NCBI GenBank assembly: GCA_019916065.1
Contig: CM034242.1
Location: 14,508,823-14,572,822 of the forward strand
Length of the DNA: 64,000 nt
Source: Vitellaria paradoxa
Lineage: Eukaryota > Streptophyta > Magnoliopsida > Ericales > Sapotaceae
Direction of reading: 5' to 3'
Position 1 is the first letter of the stretch, and each line of letters starts with the position of its first letter. Position numbers and translations under genes: made by a program. Positions 37,448 through 50,362 of this stretch are shown piece by piece. The notes under the pieces are model-generated. The model worked only from the letters and a program-made list of their open reading frames with translations. It was not told the origin of the DNA and did no database searches.

Positions 37448-37720
37448 GGGTTCCAGGGAGTTGCAGTGAAGAAATTCACCGCAGGGGCTGCAGTGAAGAA
37501 ATGAAGGACTGAGATTTGTTCTCATTTTAATGACGTATGACTTTTTATATTCTGTATTAATTGTCTTCCAATTAGATTTTTTTAACTTTTATTTTTATTT
37601 TAAAAATAATTTTAATTAAATTAAATTAGAACCATCCGATTAAAAATAATTAAATCTCAACATTAGATTTTCCACTGCAACCCTTACAGTAGATTTCTTC
37701 ACTGCAGTCCTCTAAAACAC
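37448..37720. mobile_element. Mutator-like MITE (273 bp) with exact 9-bp target duplication
   Basis: ATAAGATTG flanks the element exactly at 37439-37447 and 37721-37729. The long inverted ends read GGGTTCCAGGGAGTTGCAGT and, on the reverse complement of the right side, GTGTTTTAGAGGACTGCAGT, both continuing GAAGAAAT and then a second TGCAGTG block. It lies about 0.5 kb upstream of the first exon of the CIP1-like gene and belongs to the family seen at 1815-2335. Confidence 0.8.
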
Positions 37721-38139
37721 ATAAGATTGTGGGTTCGACAGAGAGCGAAATAAAAGTAAAGAGTCTGTGTTGCATTCTCACAATTGTTGATATATAACAA
37801 AGGTGTAATTTTTTACCCGTGAATGTAGGCCAAGAGTGCCGAACTATCACGTTATGTTGCTGTGTTTCTATTCCTTCGTTATTCTGGTTTTAGTTAATCC
37901 TAACAGTAGAGTATTTTGTGGAACCTTGTAACGGTCCAAACAATCTGTGGCCTTGACGTAGTAACAAGTAAATTAAAGGGTCTGAGTTAGAAGTAGCGTT
38001 CGGATTCCACACGCACACGATCCAAGTTCCGTTGAGTCAGTTAAATCGGCACATACTTGTCCCTCGATGCCATCGAATTGGAGTCATCAAAAGAAACCGA
38101 ACACTAAAAATAAAACTACCAATCAAAATTTCATTACAA

Positions 38140-38720
38140 TACACCTCTCCTCGCTCTCCCTCTCTCTCTCTCTGTCTGTTGCTTTGTCTTTTTTGTTCAG
38201 ATCGGCCACAAATATGGACCTTCCTACGTTCCAATCTACAGGTAATTTTCAGATTCCTTGGCCGTTGCCGTCGTTCACACGATCATGTTCTTGTTTGTTT
38301 GCTGAGAAAACACCAGGAAAGGAAAGTGAAATGCCACTTTGAGAATCTTGACGGTTATGTTTATGTCGTGTCGTGTTGTTTTATCGAACGCATTAGAAAG
38401 AAAATTCATAACTCAATCCTATTTGTGTCGCAATCAACGGAAATGAGAAAAATATCGAGATGTAAATCTCTTCTGGTTTCCTCTTTAGTTTTCTCGGGAA
38501 ACAAACAGAGCATTTTGTTCTGGTAGATTTGTTTGAATCCGCAAATGTTGATGCAATTTTAGGTTTCGCAGCATTTCAACTGGATTAGTTCGCGGTCTGT
38601 TATTAGCTACTTGGCGCTTGAATTTTTGAATCCGTTGCTTGATTCATTTTTTTCTTCTTTTTTGGCACTTTTGATGAAATAATTGCTACATGTTTCAATA
38701 GATATCCGAATTTACACACC

Positions 38721-38754
<34 letters not shown>

Positions 38755-41066
38755 GTTTGTTTATAGACACACATGTGAATGCTGTCCATTTTTGCGTACG
38801 TGGCTATTTAAAGAAATGAAAATAAGTATTAACAGTTTCTTCTCATGAAATTGATACATGATTCTTATTTCTTCACCTTTACGATATTTAGCCGTCCTTT
38901 TCGACTTTCATGGAATTGTTGGGAGGCCATTCGGTCAAGCTAAGGGATTATTTTTCCTGGCTGGATGGATTACCTAATTCGAAGATAATGTTTTAATTAT
39001 ATTTATAACACAATCCGCAACAGTGCCTATGAAAATGACTTGTAAACGCGCTGCAAATTTTATACTTTCATTCATAAGAGTGCTTGATGAATGTATTTGT
39101 AGAGCACAATTGTGATAGATTAGCAGTGATGTGGAAGAGTTGATGAAAGAGTGGGCGAGTTACCATCAGAGGCGTATTGATGTTAAGATCGTATTTTTGT
39201 GAATATGACCCCCATAACAATATAAGGAAACTGTTATATATATATATATATATAGTAGGAGAACTTACTTCCAAAAATTAACTGTTACGCTCTGTTTGGT
39301 ACAAAGAAAATTTAGGAGAAAGGAAAAGTGGGAGAAAGGAATAAAGGAAGGAAAGAAAAGTGAAAGGAAAGAAATGTGTTTGGTTGAATGGAAAAGTGAG
39401 AGAAAGGAAAAGGAATATATATCTTATAATTTATTTTTTGAATTAAAAATTATTTTATGAAATGTGGGTCTCACTTTATTATTTTTTTATCACACTTCTC
39501 CCTCTCACTCTCTCTCTCTCCCCCCTCCTCTCCCTTCTCTTCTTCTCCTTTTCTCTTTGGGAGGATAAAAATAGGTGGGATCTACTCTCTATTTTTCTAT
39601 TCATTTTTCCATCCTATTTTCCTTACTCTTCACTTTTCTCTCTAATCAAATAATAAAAATAGAGTATTATCCTCTCTCTCTCTTCCCTCCTTCCTATTTT
39701 CCACCCAACCAAACATACTATTAAGAACAAAACTCAAGATATATGAACTACCACATCAATATTCCAAAAGTATCAATGTAAAATATATGCAGTTCTGTGC
39801 TTAGAGTGGTTTAAATTCTAAAACCGTTTATTATGTATTTTTCAAGAGAATTCACTCTTAAAAGTTAACTGTTAGAGAAAATGAATTTATACATCACATA
39901 TTACATATGTCTATGTACCAGAACATAAACCTAGATAGATCAAAGGAATTAGTTCGAGGTTAAAATTTGCCAAATACATACGCATGAAGTAAGTATTGTT
40001 GATTGACAAAAACAGAATGCTTCCAATTCGAGCCCCAAATTATATTCACTTTCCGCAACATCACCTGCGGCAATTTCTCGATTTGACTTTGTTATCAGAT
40101 GATCCTTGGCATCTTTACTTTTAGAATTTTATTAAAGTGTGCCACTACCCTAGTTAGACTTTCATCAATTACTTTTAGACAGTTGACGGTTTTAAGATAG
40201 TAATTTTACCTATGGATTTGTGAATCGAATGCCGTAGGCAATTTAATATCTGTAAAGATCAGTTCAGATCATCCAACCTAGTTGATTGAATTTTGAAATG
40301 TTTATGATACAACCGCAATTAAGGATGTTATTAAATTTAGAAAGCTTACTTGGCCACTTTGCGCGTTAGGAAGATTTTTTAAAATAAAGTAAAAAATAAT
40401 TTTAGAGATTCTTTACTTAAAATCACTTCATCTGTCTCTCTAAACAATTCTCTATAATACAGAATGTATAATTACTCTCTATATTTAGATATTCATCTTC
40501 TAAAATGAAAAGTGGATAGAAATACTAATATGAAACTTTTTGGTTCACTGTTCTCTCTCTACTTTAAAGAAAAAAGAGAAGATTTTTGAGTATAGTGACT
40601 CCGGTGCAAGAAATTGTAACTAGGTGTTTCTCATTTGCCAATTTGCATTGATGATACCTGTTACTCGGGAGGAAAAGAAAAAGTATATATATATATATAT
40701 ATATTTACCTAAAACTTTTGTTGTAAATGTATTATCGTATTCTAATTTTCTTGTCGTATGTTTGTTTGTGGATGGACACTGACATGTAACCATTCTTTTA
40801 TAGATATTCTCTGATCAAAATAATTTTTTTTGGGTAATAATTATTAGAAAAAATACATGTATTATTAGATAGACTAACACTCTAACTAACTTATATTTTA
40901 ACACAATTTAGTTTCAAATTCCTAAATATTCAAATGGAGTGATATTTTCCAAAGAGTTTTTATGCTTGCTCAACAGGTTAGATTTAATAATATATCTAGA
41001 AAATTCTTGAATTTTTTATTATTTATTTATTTATTTTTTTTACATGTTTGTTTTATTGTGTTTCAG
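38140..41066 (+). promoter_or_regulatory. CIP1-like gene: noncoding first exon and 2.8-kb leader intron
   Basis: A CT-rich leader (from about 38140) ends at CTACAG/GTAATT (38241/38242). The acceptor GTGTTTCAG/ATGGAG lies at 41066/41067, 63 bp before the main ATG. Long first introns in the leader often enhance expression of plant genes. A spliced upstream ORF of 20 codons starts at ATG 38214, crosses the junction and stops at 41099-41101, 28 nt before the main start. The intron contains (AT)n runs (38721-38742, 39236-39254, 40684-40704) and an inverted-repeat element at 39288-39720. The exact transcription start is unknown. Confidence 0.55.
39288..39720. mobile_element. candidate MITE in the CIP1-like leader intron (~433 bp)
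   Basis: The left end is CGCTCTGTTTGGT followed by a purine-rich GGAGAAAGGAAAAGTG tract, and the right end is the pyrimidine-rich complement ending CCAACCAAACATACTA. TTA flanks both sides (39285-39287 and 39721-39723). The outermost bases of the ends do not match well, so the boundaries are approximate. Confidence 0.5.
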
Positions 41067-41129
41067 ATGGAGCGAGTCTTGGCATGATCTTCCCCTTCTG
41101 AGAAAATTTTCTGGAGAGCCAGCCTAAAG

Positions 41130-44100
41130 ATGACAAAGAGTCGTTGGAAGAAGGACATAAAGTCCTTGGGGAGTACTCACATTGATCCGGAGAGATGTGA
41201 AGAACTGAAGAAGGCTAAAATAGGTATAAAACAATCAACTTTATTTTACTCGGCATCAAACAACCTTTACACAAATAGGGTAACTCGGTGCACGAAACTC
41301 CGCCCTTGCACGGGGTTCAGAGAAAGGTCGGATCACAAAGATCTACTGTACGTAGTTTTATCTTGTATTTGCAAGAGGTTGTTTCTACGACTCGAATCCG
41401 TGACCTCAAGTTACACAGCGACAACTCTTACCGTTGCGTCAAGGCTCTCCTTCAAACAACCTTTACACAAATATCTAAATAAAATTAATTTTCTTTTCAT
41501 TGGTTACCAAACGTTCTAAACAACTCTATTTTTCTTTTTTCAGCAAATTTAAATGCTCAATTTGTTTTCAACTGCGTTTTCAATTTAAAAGTCGGTATCA
41601 TTCCGGCTCTTAGCATTGCTTTTCTCGTCCACAACATGGTGGGTGACTTGCAACAAAATCACTTGAAAACCTTGTGCAAACTGCTCAATTTTTGAAGTTA
41701 TAAACTGACGAATATGTATTCTGTTATCTGTTGGAATATGGCACAAGAAACTGTGTTAAAACTTGACACTCTGCAAAGTTCGGCTGTTTGGAAAACAAGT
41801 TATAATTTTCTGTTCAATTTCGAAAGCATGTAGGGACAAGTTCAGAATTTATAATAAGTGGAGATAAAATTATATTTTTAAAGTGAATATAGAAAAATAT
41901 AAAGATATTTGAAAGGTGAAAGTTCAATAATAATAGGACAAAAATAAAATTTATAGATAAATGAGAACAAAATTAATAAAATTTTTGTATAATTTTTCAA
42001 ATAAATGATGACAATTACTTCCACGGGGTCTTTCCTTGGTCCACCCATGAAAGCAGGCATCACAAAAATCAACCGCTAAGCCAGGGCATTGCCGTTTATA
42101 GAATGCCTGCCTGCTGCCTAGTGTCCTATATGGAATGTCGTAACATTTACCAGCCTAATCAAAAATTAAAAAAAAAAAAATCTTATAATTTTTCTAGCTT
42201 ACATGCTTGCGTATATATATTATAACTTTGATGGTTAACTCCCGGAGGTTATTGGTTCTCTTTAGTGTCACTGGAAAGTTTATCTGATCGTTAATTTTAA
42301 AGTTTAAAAAATTAGTAAAAGTGGAGGTGTACGCAAGCTAGTTTGAATACCCTAAGTTACAAAAATATATATATTGTATTTGTGAACCTAGAGCTTTCCT
42401 TTTGGATTTGATATTTGTTTGACTTCCAGGTATAAAATTCTAAAGTTGGTTTATTATTGCAGAAATAGATGATAACGTGACAAGAATTCTGAAGCTTATA
42501 AAGAACAGGAAAAAAGGAAAGAAAGATGGGAACCCGGCAAAAGATTCGGAGATTGTTGAGCTGATTGAGGATTTCCACAAGCAGTACCGAGAGCTTTATG
42601 CACTTTATGATAATCTCAGAGAAGAGGTAAGAGAAAAAGTTCATCGCAGAGAAAGCAAGGAGAGCAATTCATCTCTGTCCGGCTCGGACACGGAATCGGA
42701 AATATATTATTCTCCAGGTGAAGCTAGTGTTGGTAGAAGCAGTCCAGGGAGTGAATCTCAAAGGGGGAGAGATGATTCGAAGCTCAAGCATGAAACTTCA
42801 AGCTCAGAATTTATTGACCTGAGGAGTAAATTCGCCTCTGTGAGCGAAGAAAAGGAAGCTTTACATTCGGAATATATGGCGTCTCTAAGCAAAATAAAGG
42901 AATCGGAGAAAATCATTCAGGATTTAAGGAGCGGAGCTGAGCAAACAGAGAGCGAGAAACAGAAACTCCTAAACGAATGTGCCCAATTGAAGGAAAAATT
43001 GGCTGAAAGAGAGGAAATTTATTCTCTAAGCAGAGCACATCAAGTTCCGGAGATTGAAGCACCAATAAAGGAATCGGAGACGCAAGTTTCTAGCTTAAAA
43101 CTTGAGCAGCAAAACTTGTACGCCCAAAACAGAGAACTCGAAGAGCAAATTGGAGGTCGAGATATGGAAGCTAAACGCCTGGGAGAGGAGAATTTGGGAC
43201 TCCAAGCTCGGATCTCAGAACTTGAGAGGACATCCAAAGAGAGAGAAGAAGAACTCTCTGCTCTTGTACGGAAACTCGAGGAAAATGAGGGTCATTCAGC
43301 GTCCAAAATTGAGGAGCTGACCGCACTGGTGGACAACCTGCAGTTGGAGATAAATACTCTGAGGACTCGGAAAGGCGAACTGGAAGAACAATTGGTGTTC
43401 AATGGTAATGAAGCAACTGCACAACTCAAAAGTGTAAAGAATCAGGTCGATGTTCTGCAGCAGGATCTTCATCACTTAAGCAGCCAGAAAAGTGAATCAG
43501 AATCATGTCTTGAGAAAGTAACTCTAGAAATATCAGATTTCCTCACTCAGATAGACAATTTGAAGGAGGAATTAGAAATCAAGAGCACGGATTTACAGAG
43601 AATGCTGGAAGAGAAAGAGGGTTTAGCAAGGCAGGTGAAGGACCTGGAATTGGAAGCGGGCTCTCTACGAAGCCAGAAGGCCGAAATCGAGGAGCATATG
43701 AGAAGTAAGAATCACGAGGCTGATCAATTGAGAGTGGATAAAGAAGGGTTGGTGCAGGAGTTGGAGTCATTGCAGGCAGAGAAAAGACAATTGGAGTTGG
43801 AATTGATGAGCAGGATAGAAGAATATGAGACAAGTCTGAAGGGCCAAGAGGACGTCATCGACAAGCTAAGAGACGAACACAAACAAATCAGAGGCCGATT
43901 TCTGGAGTCCAAGCTGAACTACCAAATTGCGGAGAAGAAGATCGAAGAGACTGCGGAAGAGTTCTGCAAGAAACTCGAAGACAGCCTCAGAATCTTGAGC
44001 AGGAGGATCCGGGTAGCAGAGCAGCTGCACCTGGAGAACAAAGACGTCTACGGGAGGACGAGAGAGAAGTACGAGAAAGAGAACGTGGAACTCAATCTGA

Positions 44101-44576
44101 GGATTGTGACGACAGAAGTTCAACTCAAGAGGATGAAGGAAATCTCGCAGACAGCGAATGAAATGTTGAATGGGTTGGACACGGTGGCCCTGAAATTCGA
44201 GGAGTGCAGCGGAAACTTCCTGAATCGGATCTCCAAGGTTTCCTGTGAGGTGCTGTTTGCAAAAGAGTGGGTGAAGAGGAAAAGCAAAGCCATGAAGCAC
44301 GTGGAAGAAGATATAGATTGTGTGCTATCGCAGCTGGACACCAAGGAAGGAGAGATATTGGAGTACAGAGAGAAGGTCTGGAAATTGGAGCAGAAGAACA
44401 GAGAACTTGAGAAGGTGGTGAAAGATAGGGAAGAAGGGATGTTGGTTTTGGGGGAGGAGAAGAGGGAGGCAATAAGGCAGTTGTGTGTGTGGATAGATTA
44501 TCACCGCAGCCGCAGCGATTATCTCAAGAAAATTCTCTCCGAGGTGAATGCTGCTAGAAGCCGCAGGACTTCTTAG
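41130..44576 (+). CDS. CIP1: CIP1-like long coiled-coil protein (NAB-like N-terminus)
   Basis: Two coding exons, 41130-41223 and 42463-44576, join at AAAATAG/GTATAA and TTATTGCAG/AAATAG to give 735 residues. Residues 1-90 (KKDIKSLGSTHIDPERCEEL, then EIDDNVTRILKLI and LIEDFHKQYRELYALYDNLR) follow the pattern of the actin-binding NAB/KIP1-like domain found in NET and CIP1 proteins. A Ser-rich acidic linker (about 99-135) leads into a coiled coil of heptads to about 690. The C-terminus (695-735) carries the hallmark EEKREAIRQLCVWIDYHRSR of the COP1-interactive protein 1 group. Arabidopsis CIP1 is about twice as long, so this may be a shorter paralogue. It probably acts at the cytoskeleton; the link to COP1 and light signalling is from the family only. 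An Au SINE sits in the coding intron. Confidence 0.85.
41278..41451 (-). mobile_element. Au-type SINE (174 bp) with perfect 22-bp target duplication
   Basis: On the minus strand the element starts GGAGAGCCTTGACGCAACGG, containing a tRNA-like A box (GACGCAACGG), and continues with a B box (GGATTCGAGTC) about 40 bp on. It then has GCAAATACAAGATAAAACTA and a tail with GTTTCGTGCACCGAG. This order matches the Au SINE family known across flowering plants. The direct repeats at 41256-41277 and 41452-41473 are identical over 22 bp, which shows target-primed insertion. It lies antisense in the intron of the CIP1-like gene, soon after the donor. Confidence 0.9.
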
Positions 44577-44935
44577 AACATTCCTCGTCTCCCTTCTTTT
44601 TTTTTTTTTTTTTTACTTTTTTTTTTCTTTTTCCCAGAAGCATCATTAACACAATTTTGTTAAATTATTTCAGAAGATAGTTGACTGTTGAATAAACAAT
44701 TAGGTCCTTTCCAAACACGAAAAAAAATTATCTGAACCGAAAGTCCAGTTTTCCATGATCGTTAATCCATTAGCAATTTGACAGAATAATGTAATGTACC
44801 CAAAATTTATGATTAAAAAAAAAGGGTTTACTGATAAAAGGTTGTGAGTTTGTCGCTCTTAAAGTAAAGGATTAGAACCAAGTAAGTAAAAATTTTGGAA
44901 GAAATGCATATTTGTTTTTATAGAAAAGTTGGTGA

Positions 44936-45144
44936 TGTTATAAACCAAAATTATTATGGAAGTGTTAATATATCTATAATTTTAATACATATTATATAAC
45001 TAGTAGTAAAATTTGGATAGACATACAATGGTAAAGTTTGTATCTTATTTTATTCCTACTTTGTAATCTTATAAGTAGGATTGATTATTTTATAATAAAA
45101 TACAGAATTTTTTCTACTTTTTTATTCATTCTTTTCTCTTAACA
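44936..45144 (+). repeat. 5' LTR of the degraded Copia element
   Basis: The segment begins TGTTATAAACC and ends TCTTAACA, and is followed at 45145 by TGGTGTCAGAATTT, a worn version of the initiator-methionine tRNA primer site TGGTATCAGAGC. No matching 3' LTR is seen after the pol region, so the start is inferred. Confidence 0.55.
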
Positions 45145-45491
45145 TGGTGTCAGAATTTAGCTGATTTTGATAAATTTTTTTTCCCTAATTAGCACTTGCC
45201 AGAAACAGCCCAAATCCACTGTTTTCTTTTTCTCTTTGTAAATTTGTATGCTGCGTGTATGTATACTCTTTAGCCACGGACCCAGTGGCTTTCCAATGGA
45301 TTAAATAATAAATCCAATCTCCCTCGGCTTTTCAACATTCACAAAGCGCTTCACGGTGGTAGAGTTCATTGGCTGTGGGTGCACCGGGAATTCGATCTTC
45401 CGCAACCTAAGGATCGCACACACTAGCATGGAGGCGTGCTTTCCCCCAGCACTGTTTGGCTTGAATTTTTTTTTTTTTTTTAAATCCAATC

Positions 45492-45571
45492 ACTCACATT
45501 AATTGTTTGTGCGGCTCCGCTTTCCTTATCATGACATTAATTGTTTGCGCGGCTCTGCTTTCCTTATCATG
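45492..45571 (+). repeat. 38-40-bp tandem duplication at the Copia gag start
   Basis: CATTAATTGTTTGTGCGGCT followed by CCGCTTTCCTTATCATG is repeated at once with two changes. The second copy contains the ATG of the gag remnant. Confidence 0.8.
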
Positions 45572-46738
45572 GATCGTTTGGAGATTTCTAAACTCATAAC
45601 TAGCACTTTTGAAGGTCCCAATTACATTTTTTCGTCCCAAGCAACGTCTACTTTTTTGAAGCATAAAAAACTTTGACAATACATTACAGGAAGTATTATT
45701 GAACCAAAAAAAGATACTACTAAGAAAGATGAAGATGAAGATTTTATTAATGGACTTGAGGATTGAGAGAGTAAGAATCATTAAGTTATCACTGGGTTTC
45801 GTAATACTTCCTTCTCATCCATTACTCCACAATTTGGTCGATTTGAGACTACTAAGAAAATTTAAGATTTTCTTTGACAATGATACACCACTACAGATCT
45901 TGCTTACCAGTTTCAATTACTGCACTCTCTCCATCACATGAGACAGGAACCTGACCAACCCATCCATCTTTTCCTATCTCAGATGCATACAATTTGTGAT
46001 CAGTTAACAACTTCAGAACTTGTTTGGTCTTGCTCAGCCAGAGCTACCAAAATGTGCATCTTATCGCGATCAACAGCGCCTAATAATGTTCTTGATGTCT
46101 CTCATAGATGCCTTTGAGCCTATTCAAGCATCGTTACTACACCGCAATTCTCTTCCTAACTTGGACCAAGCTATTTCAAAACTTCTGTTAGAGGAGACTC
46201 AATTAGGGATTCATAAAACCCTGAAACTGTTGTTGTTACTACTCATCCTGGTTGTTCATACTGGGGAGCTCCATCTGCTCAGTCTCATGGTGGTAATTCA
46301 AAACAGTCTCACCTAGTTAATTGTAAACTTTGCAAAAGTTCTTCTCATTCTTATAAACGCTACCCTGCTCGTGTTTGTCCCAATTGTCACAAGACTAGTC
46401 CTGACCACTATCCTTCAATTACCCTCAACAATCAACCTCCTCACATATGTCTCCTTCAAAGACAAGTCAAATTGTAGTTATAGCCAATACTATCTCATCC
46501 AAGGTGTTTTCCACTACTTTTTTATTAAGTGATATTGAGGCCATTGTTAAACAGGTGATGTATTCCTTTAGTCATACTCTGACTGCTATTATACCTGCCA
46601 CCTCAGGTACATCATCTTGGTTGTTTGATTTCGCATGTTGTAATGACATGTCTTCAGACTCTTCTATATTTTCTTCTCGTACATTTATACCTAACCTTCC
46701 TGTTATTAATACTATTAATGGTATCTCTATTATTGTCC

Positions 46739-48350
46739 CAAATAGCAACACTAGAGGAGGGTAAATAGGGTTGCTTAAAAATTTTGCAAATAAAAATTTC
46801 AACCCTAAAACAAATATGTCAAGATAAAAAGGATAGTTAAATATGAAATGCATCAAAAAAATTATTCAATAGTTGTGAATGATCAATATTTGTGAATGAA
46901 GAGTGAGTGCTAGTGTTTGCAATAAGTATAAAGAGAAGAGAAGAAAAGTAAACACAATCAATTTATCGTGGTTCAGCTTCAATGTTGCCTACGTCCACTC
47001 CCCAAGGCCTTCCTTGAGATTTCTCCACTATTCTTTGAAAAGCTTATTATACACAAGCTTCCCAAGGTGCTAGAAACATTTCCAAAGTGATTTTATCCTC
47101 AAATCACTCACACAAGTCTCTCTCAAAGAAAGTCTCTTATTTTGGTTTTAACACTTGAACCAAAATCAACAAGAGCTTACCCAACTCTCACAAATTAAAA
47201 GGGCTTTAAATTTCCCTTTCTTACAGAAACAATGATGAGTTTAAAACTCCATCAAATCAAAAAGAAACTCTCACAAGTTGAATATGAAAGATGAAGCACA
47301 AGTGTGGGAAGAAATCAATCTATGTTTGCAAAATTAGGGAATTTCTTGTATCTCGTTGTAAGCACTTCTTTCTTGCCTTCTTCATCCTCTTAAATCTGAG
47401 TTTGAGGCTCTATTTATAGATGAAAATCTCCAAATGGCCGTTACTAAGTGAAAAGACACTTTTGCCCTTGAAAGAAATTGAATTTCCTTGCTTTCAATGC
47501 TGTCTTTCAGATTTAGATTTTCTGAGATATATTTGTGACCGTTTTTCACCCTCATAACGTTCAAATCTGACATTGCCTCAGAGTAAAGACTTTGTAGATA
47601 TATAAGTCAGCTATCACATGTCAAATTTTAAGCCTCATCCAATGGTTATATAGTCAGATATGGCTTCTGAACCGAGACCAGCTTCTGATAGCTTTTTCTG
47701 ACATTCTGAATCTGTGTTTCCAGTTTAAGCTTCCGTTTCACCATGATACTTTTAGAACTAGAAGAAACTTAAACAAAAGTTGTATCTTTTTTAGTCTTCT
47801 TTTCACACAGAAAAAATAAGAATTTTTAAAGTTGTATAGTATGAGTTATATCCCAAAAACTAAGACTAGCTCCAGAATCCAGAATTAAAATCTTTTCTAT
47901 AATGACTAATATTCCCAACTCATTTTTTGATATCTTAACTTTAGATCCACAAAAATTTCCCTTCGGTAAAGTTGTAGATATGGAAGTCTAGTTTACTATG
48001 TTAAAAGTGCATGAAAATTGAACTGTTGGATCTTAAGATATCATCTATATACTAACATGCGTCTGATTTCTCTGTTTATCCGAGTTAACCTTTAGTTCAA
48101 ATCTTCTTCTTACTCTGATTTCTATTACTCCCAACTTTGAAATTACTTTATTCCTTCATCCAAATTATGTAAAAATATCTAAAAAATAATATCAATCACT
48201 TCCAACTCTATTATCTTAAATCTAGAAAATGAATTGTAACATTTAATACAATGTCTATTTAAAAATTAATTGTGAAAGTTTAATTCAGTATTGGTTATCA
48301 TCAAAATCAATTATAAAACTAACTTTATAAATCTTGGGCCAACATCTATG
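46739..48350. mobile_element. ~1.6-kb insertion in the Copia protease region
   Basis: The Copia reading is interrupted between the protease active-site block and VSHVGS. The insert opens with AACACTAGAGGAGGGTAAAT and contains ATTTATCGTGGTTCAGC and CTACGTCCACTCCCCAAGG. These phrases recur in a very common class of plant noncoding repeats. I cannot assign its class or exact ends, and no coding sequence is visible. Confidence 0.55.
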
Positions 48351-50362
48351 AATGTAAGTCATGTAGGATCCATCACTACCACAAATCTTTCCATTTCCCA
48401 TGTGTATCATACACCCTTTCTTATACTAAACCTTATCTCTCTTGGTCAACTTTGTGACCTCGAGCTCATTGTTGTTTTCGCTTCTATTGGTTGTGTTGTA
48501 CAGGATCCACAGACAAGGTAAACTACCGGGATAGGGCATAAACAAAGATGCTTATTCAAGCTCATTCACCTTCAGATGCCACCTTTACCATCACCCACTT
48601 TAGTCCAGTCTACAGCATCAACCAGTGATTTCTCTTCACTACATTTTTGGCACTCTTGTCTAGGTCATGTCTCTTCAGGTCATTTACATTTATTAATTCT
48701 AAGGGTCATTTAAGATCCATTAAGTTAGAGAAGCTTGATTGTTTGCCTTGTCAATTTGGAAAACAACCATCTTTGCCTTTCAATAATAGTAATTATGTTT
48801 CTTTAGCACCTTTTGATTTGTTCATTATGATGTGTGGCGACCTTCCTCTAATGTTAAAATGTGGTTCAAAATATTGTAATTTTTGTGGATAATTTTTCTT
48901 ATTATATTTAGATATATTTGTTACATAATCGTTCACAATTACCTCAAATTTATTTTGACTTTGCAAAAATGATTCAAACCTAATTCTCTCGACCAATTAA
49001 AATTTTTCGATCTAACAATGCTATGAAATATAAAGAGTCCATCTTTCTTCAATTCCTAAACACATAAGGCACTATGCCTTATTGCTCTTGTCCTGATACC
49101 TCTCAGCAGAATGGTTGAGCTGAATGTAAGCATCGTCATATCCTTGACACAATTCGTACTTTCCTTATATCTTCATTTTGCCCCAAACAGTTCTGAGGTG
49201 AAGCTACTCTCACTGTTGTCTACACTATTAATCGTGTCTCCTCTCTTTCCCTTGGTAATATCTCTCTTTATGAAAAGCTTCATGGACATTCCCCAACCTA
49301 TACTGATCTTCGAGTCTTCGAGTGTGCTCATTTTGTGTTAATGCAATCTCATGGACACTTTAAACGCAAACCTCATTCATGTCTATGTCGCTTTTGGGCT
49401 ATGGTATTGAACATAAAGGTTGTTGATGTTGGGATCCTCTCTCTAAGTGTCTCCGTATCTTTTGTCATGTCATTTTTTGGGAGCATAAAATGTTCTCGTC
49501 TATGTTCTCTTTTCAACTTCATTTTTCTTCTTCTACTAATCTTTTCACTGACACCTCTATGGTGTTATTCCCTGATGATGGTGATGATGACTCACATAAA
49601 CTCTTTGTTCTTGACCATCCAGAACCGTTTGCTCCAGTTGCTGATCTTGCACCTAAAACTAGTTTTCTTAAGTCCACTTGGGATAATTTGCCTCCCAATT
49701 CACCACTACCTCGTCGCTTATCACAAATAAGCGAGCTCCCTACTAATTTTTGTGATTACCATTGTTTTTCTACTCTACTCTCCCATCATAAGCCTCGCAC
49801 TTTTCGGGAGGCTAGTACTAACCCTCTCTAGCAACAAGTAATAACAAAAAAACTACAAGCTCTAGAAAAGTCCCATACTTAGGATTTGGTATTTTTCTCT
49901 AGGAAAGACTGCTATTGGTTGTAAGTGGGTCTACAAAATTAAGACTCGCTTTGATGGTACTATTAAGCATTATAAAGCTCGATTAGTTACTCAAGGGTTT
50001 ACACAAGAATCTGGCATGGACTATGAGGAGATTTTTGCTTCAGTTGCTTAGCTCACTTCCGTTCGTAGTTTAATTACAATTACAGCTGCTCATAAATGGA
50101 AACTTTCCCAAATAAATGTCATAAATGCTTTTCTCAATATTGATCTCACTGAGGAAATGTTTATGTATTATCCCCCAAGGTATTCTAACCCCTGACGTCA
50201 GGTCTGTAAGCTTAACTGTGCCCTTCATGCTTTAAAGCACTCTCCCCGAGCTTGGCTTGCAAAGTTCAATACCACCATTAGTCAGTTAGGTTTTGTTTTT
50301 AGTCCTTAAGATGCTACGTTATTCATTCGAAAAATTGACTGCAGAGCTATCATTCTTCTTGA

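Noticed and set aside
43866..44472. Minus-strand open frames of up to 144 codons opposite the CIP1-like gene
   Set aside because: They are shadows of a long coiled-coil coding region with biased codons and have no recognisable domain.
45300..45480. Possible tRNA or SINE upstream of the Copia gag remnant
   Set aside because: It has moderate GC and a T-run at its end, but I could find neither A/B boxes nor flanking duplications. It is treated as the Copia leader or an unclassified insert.
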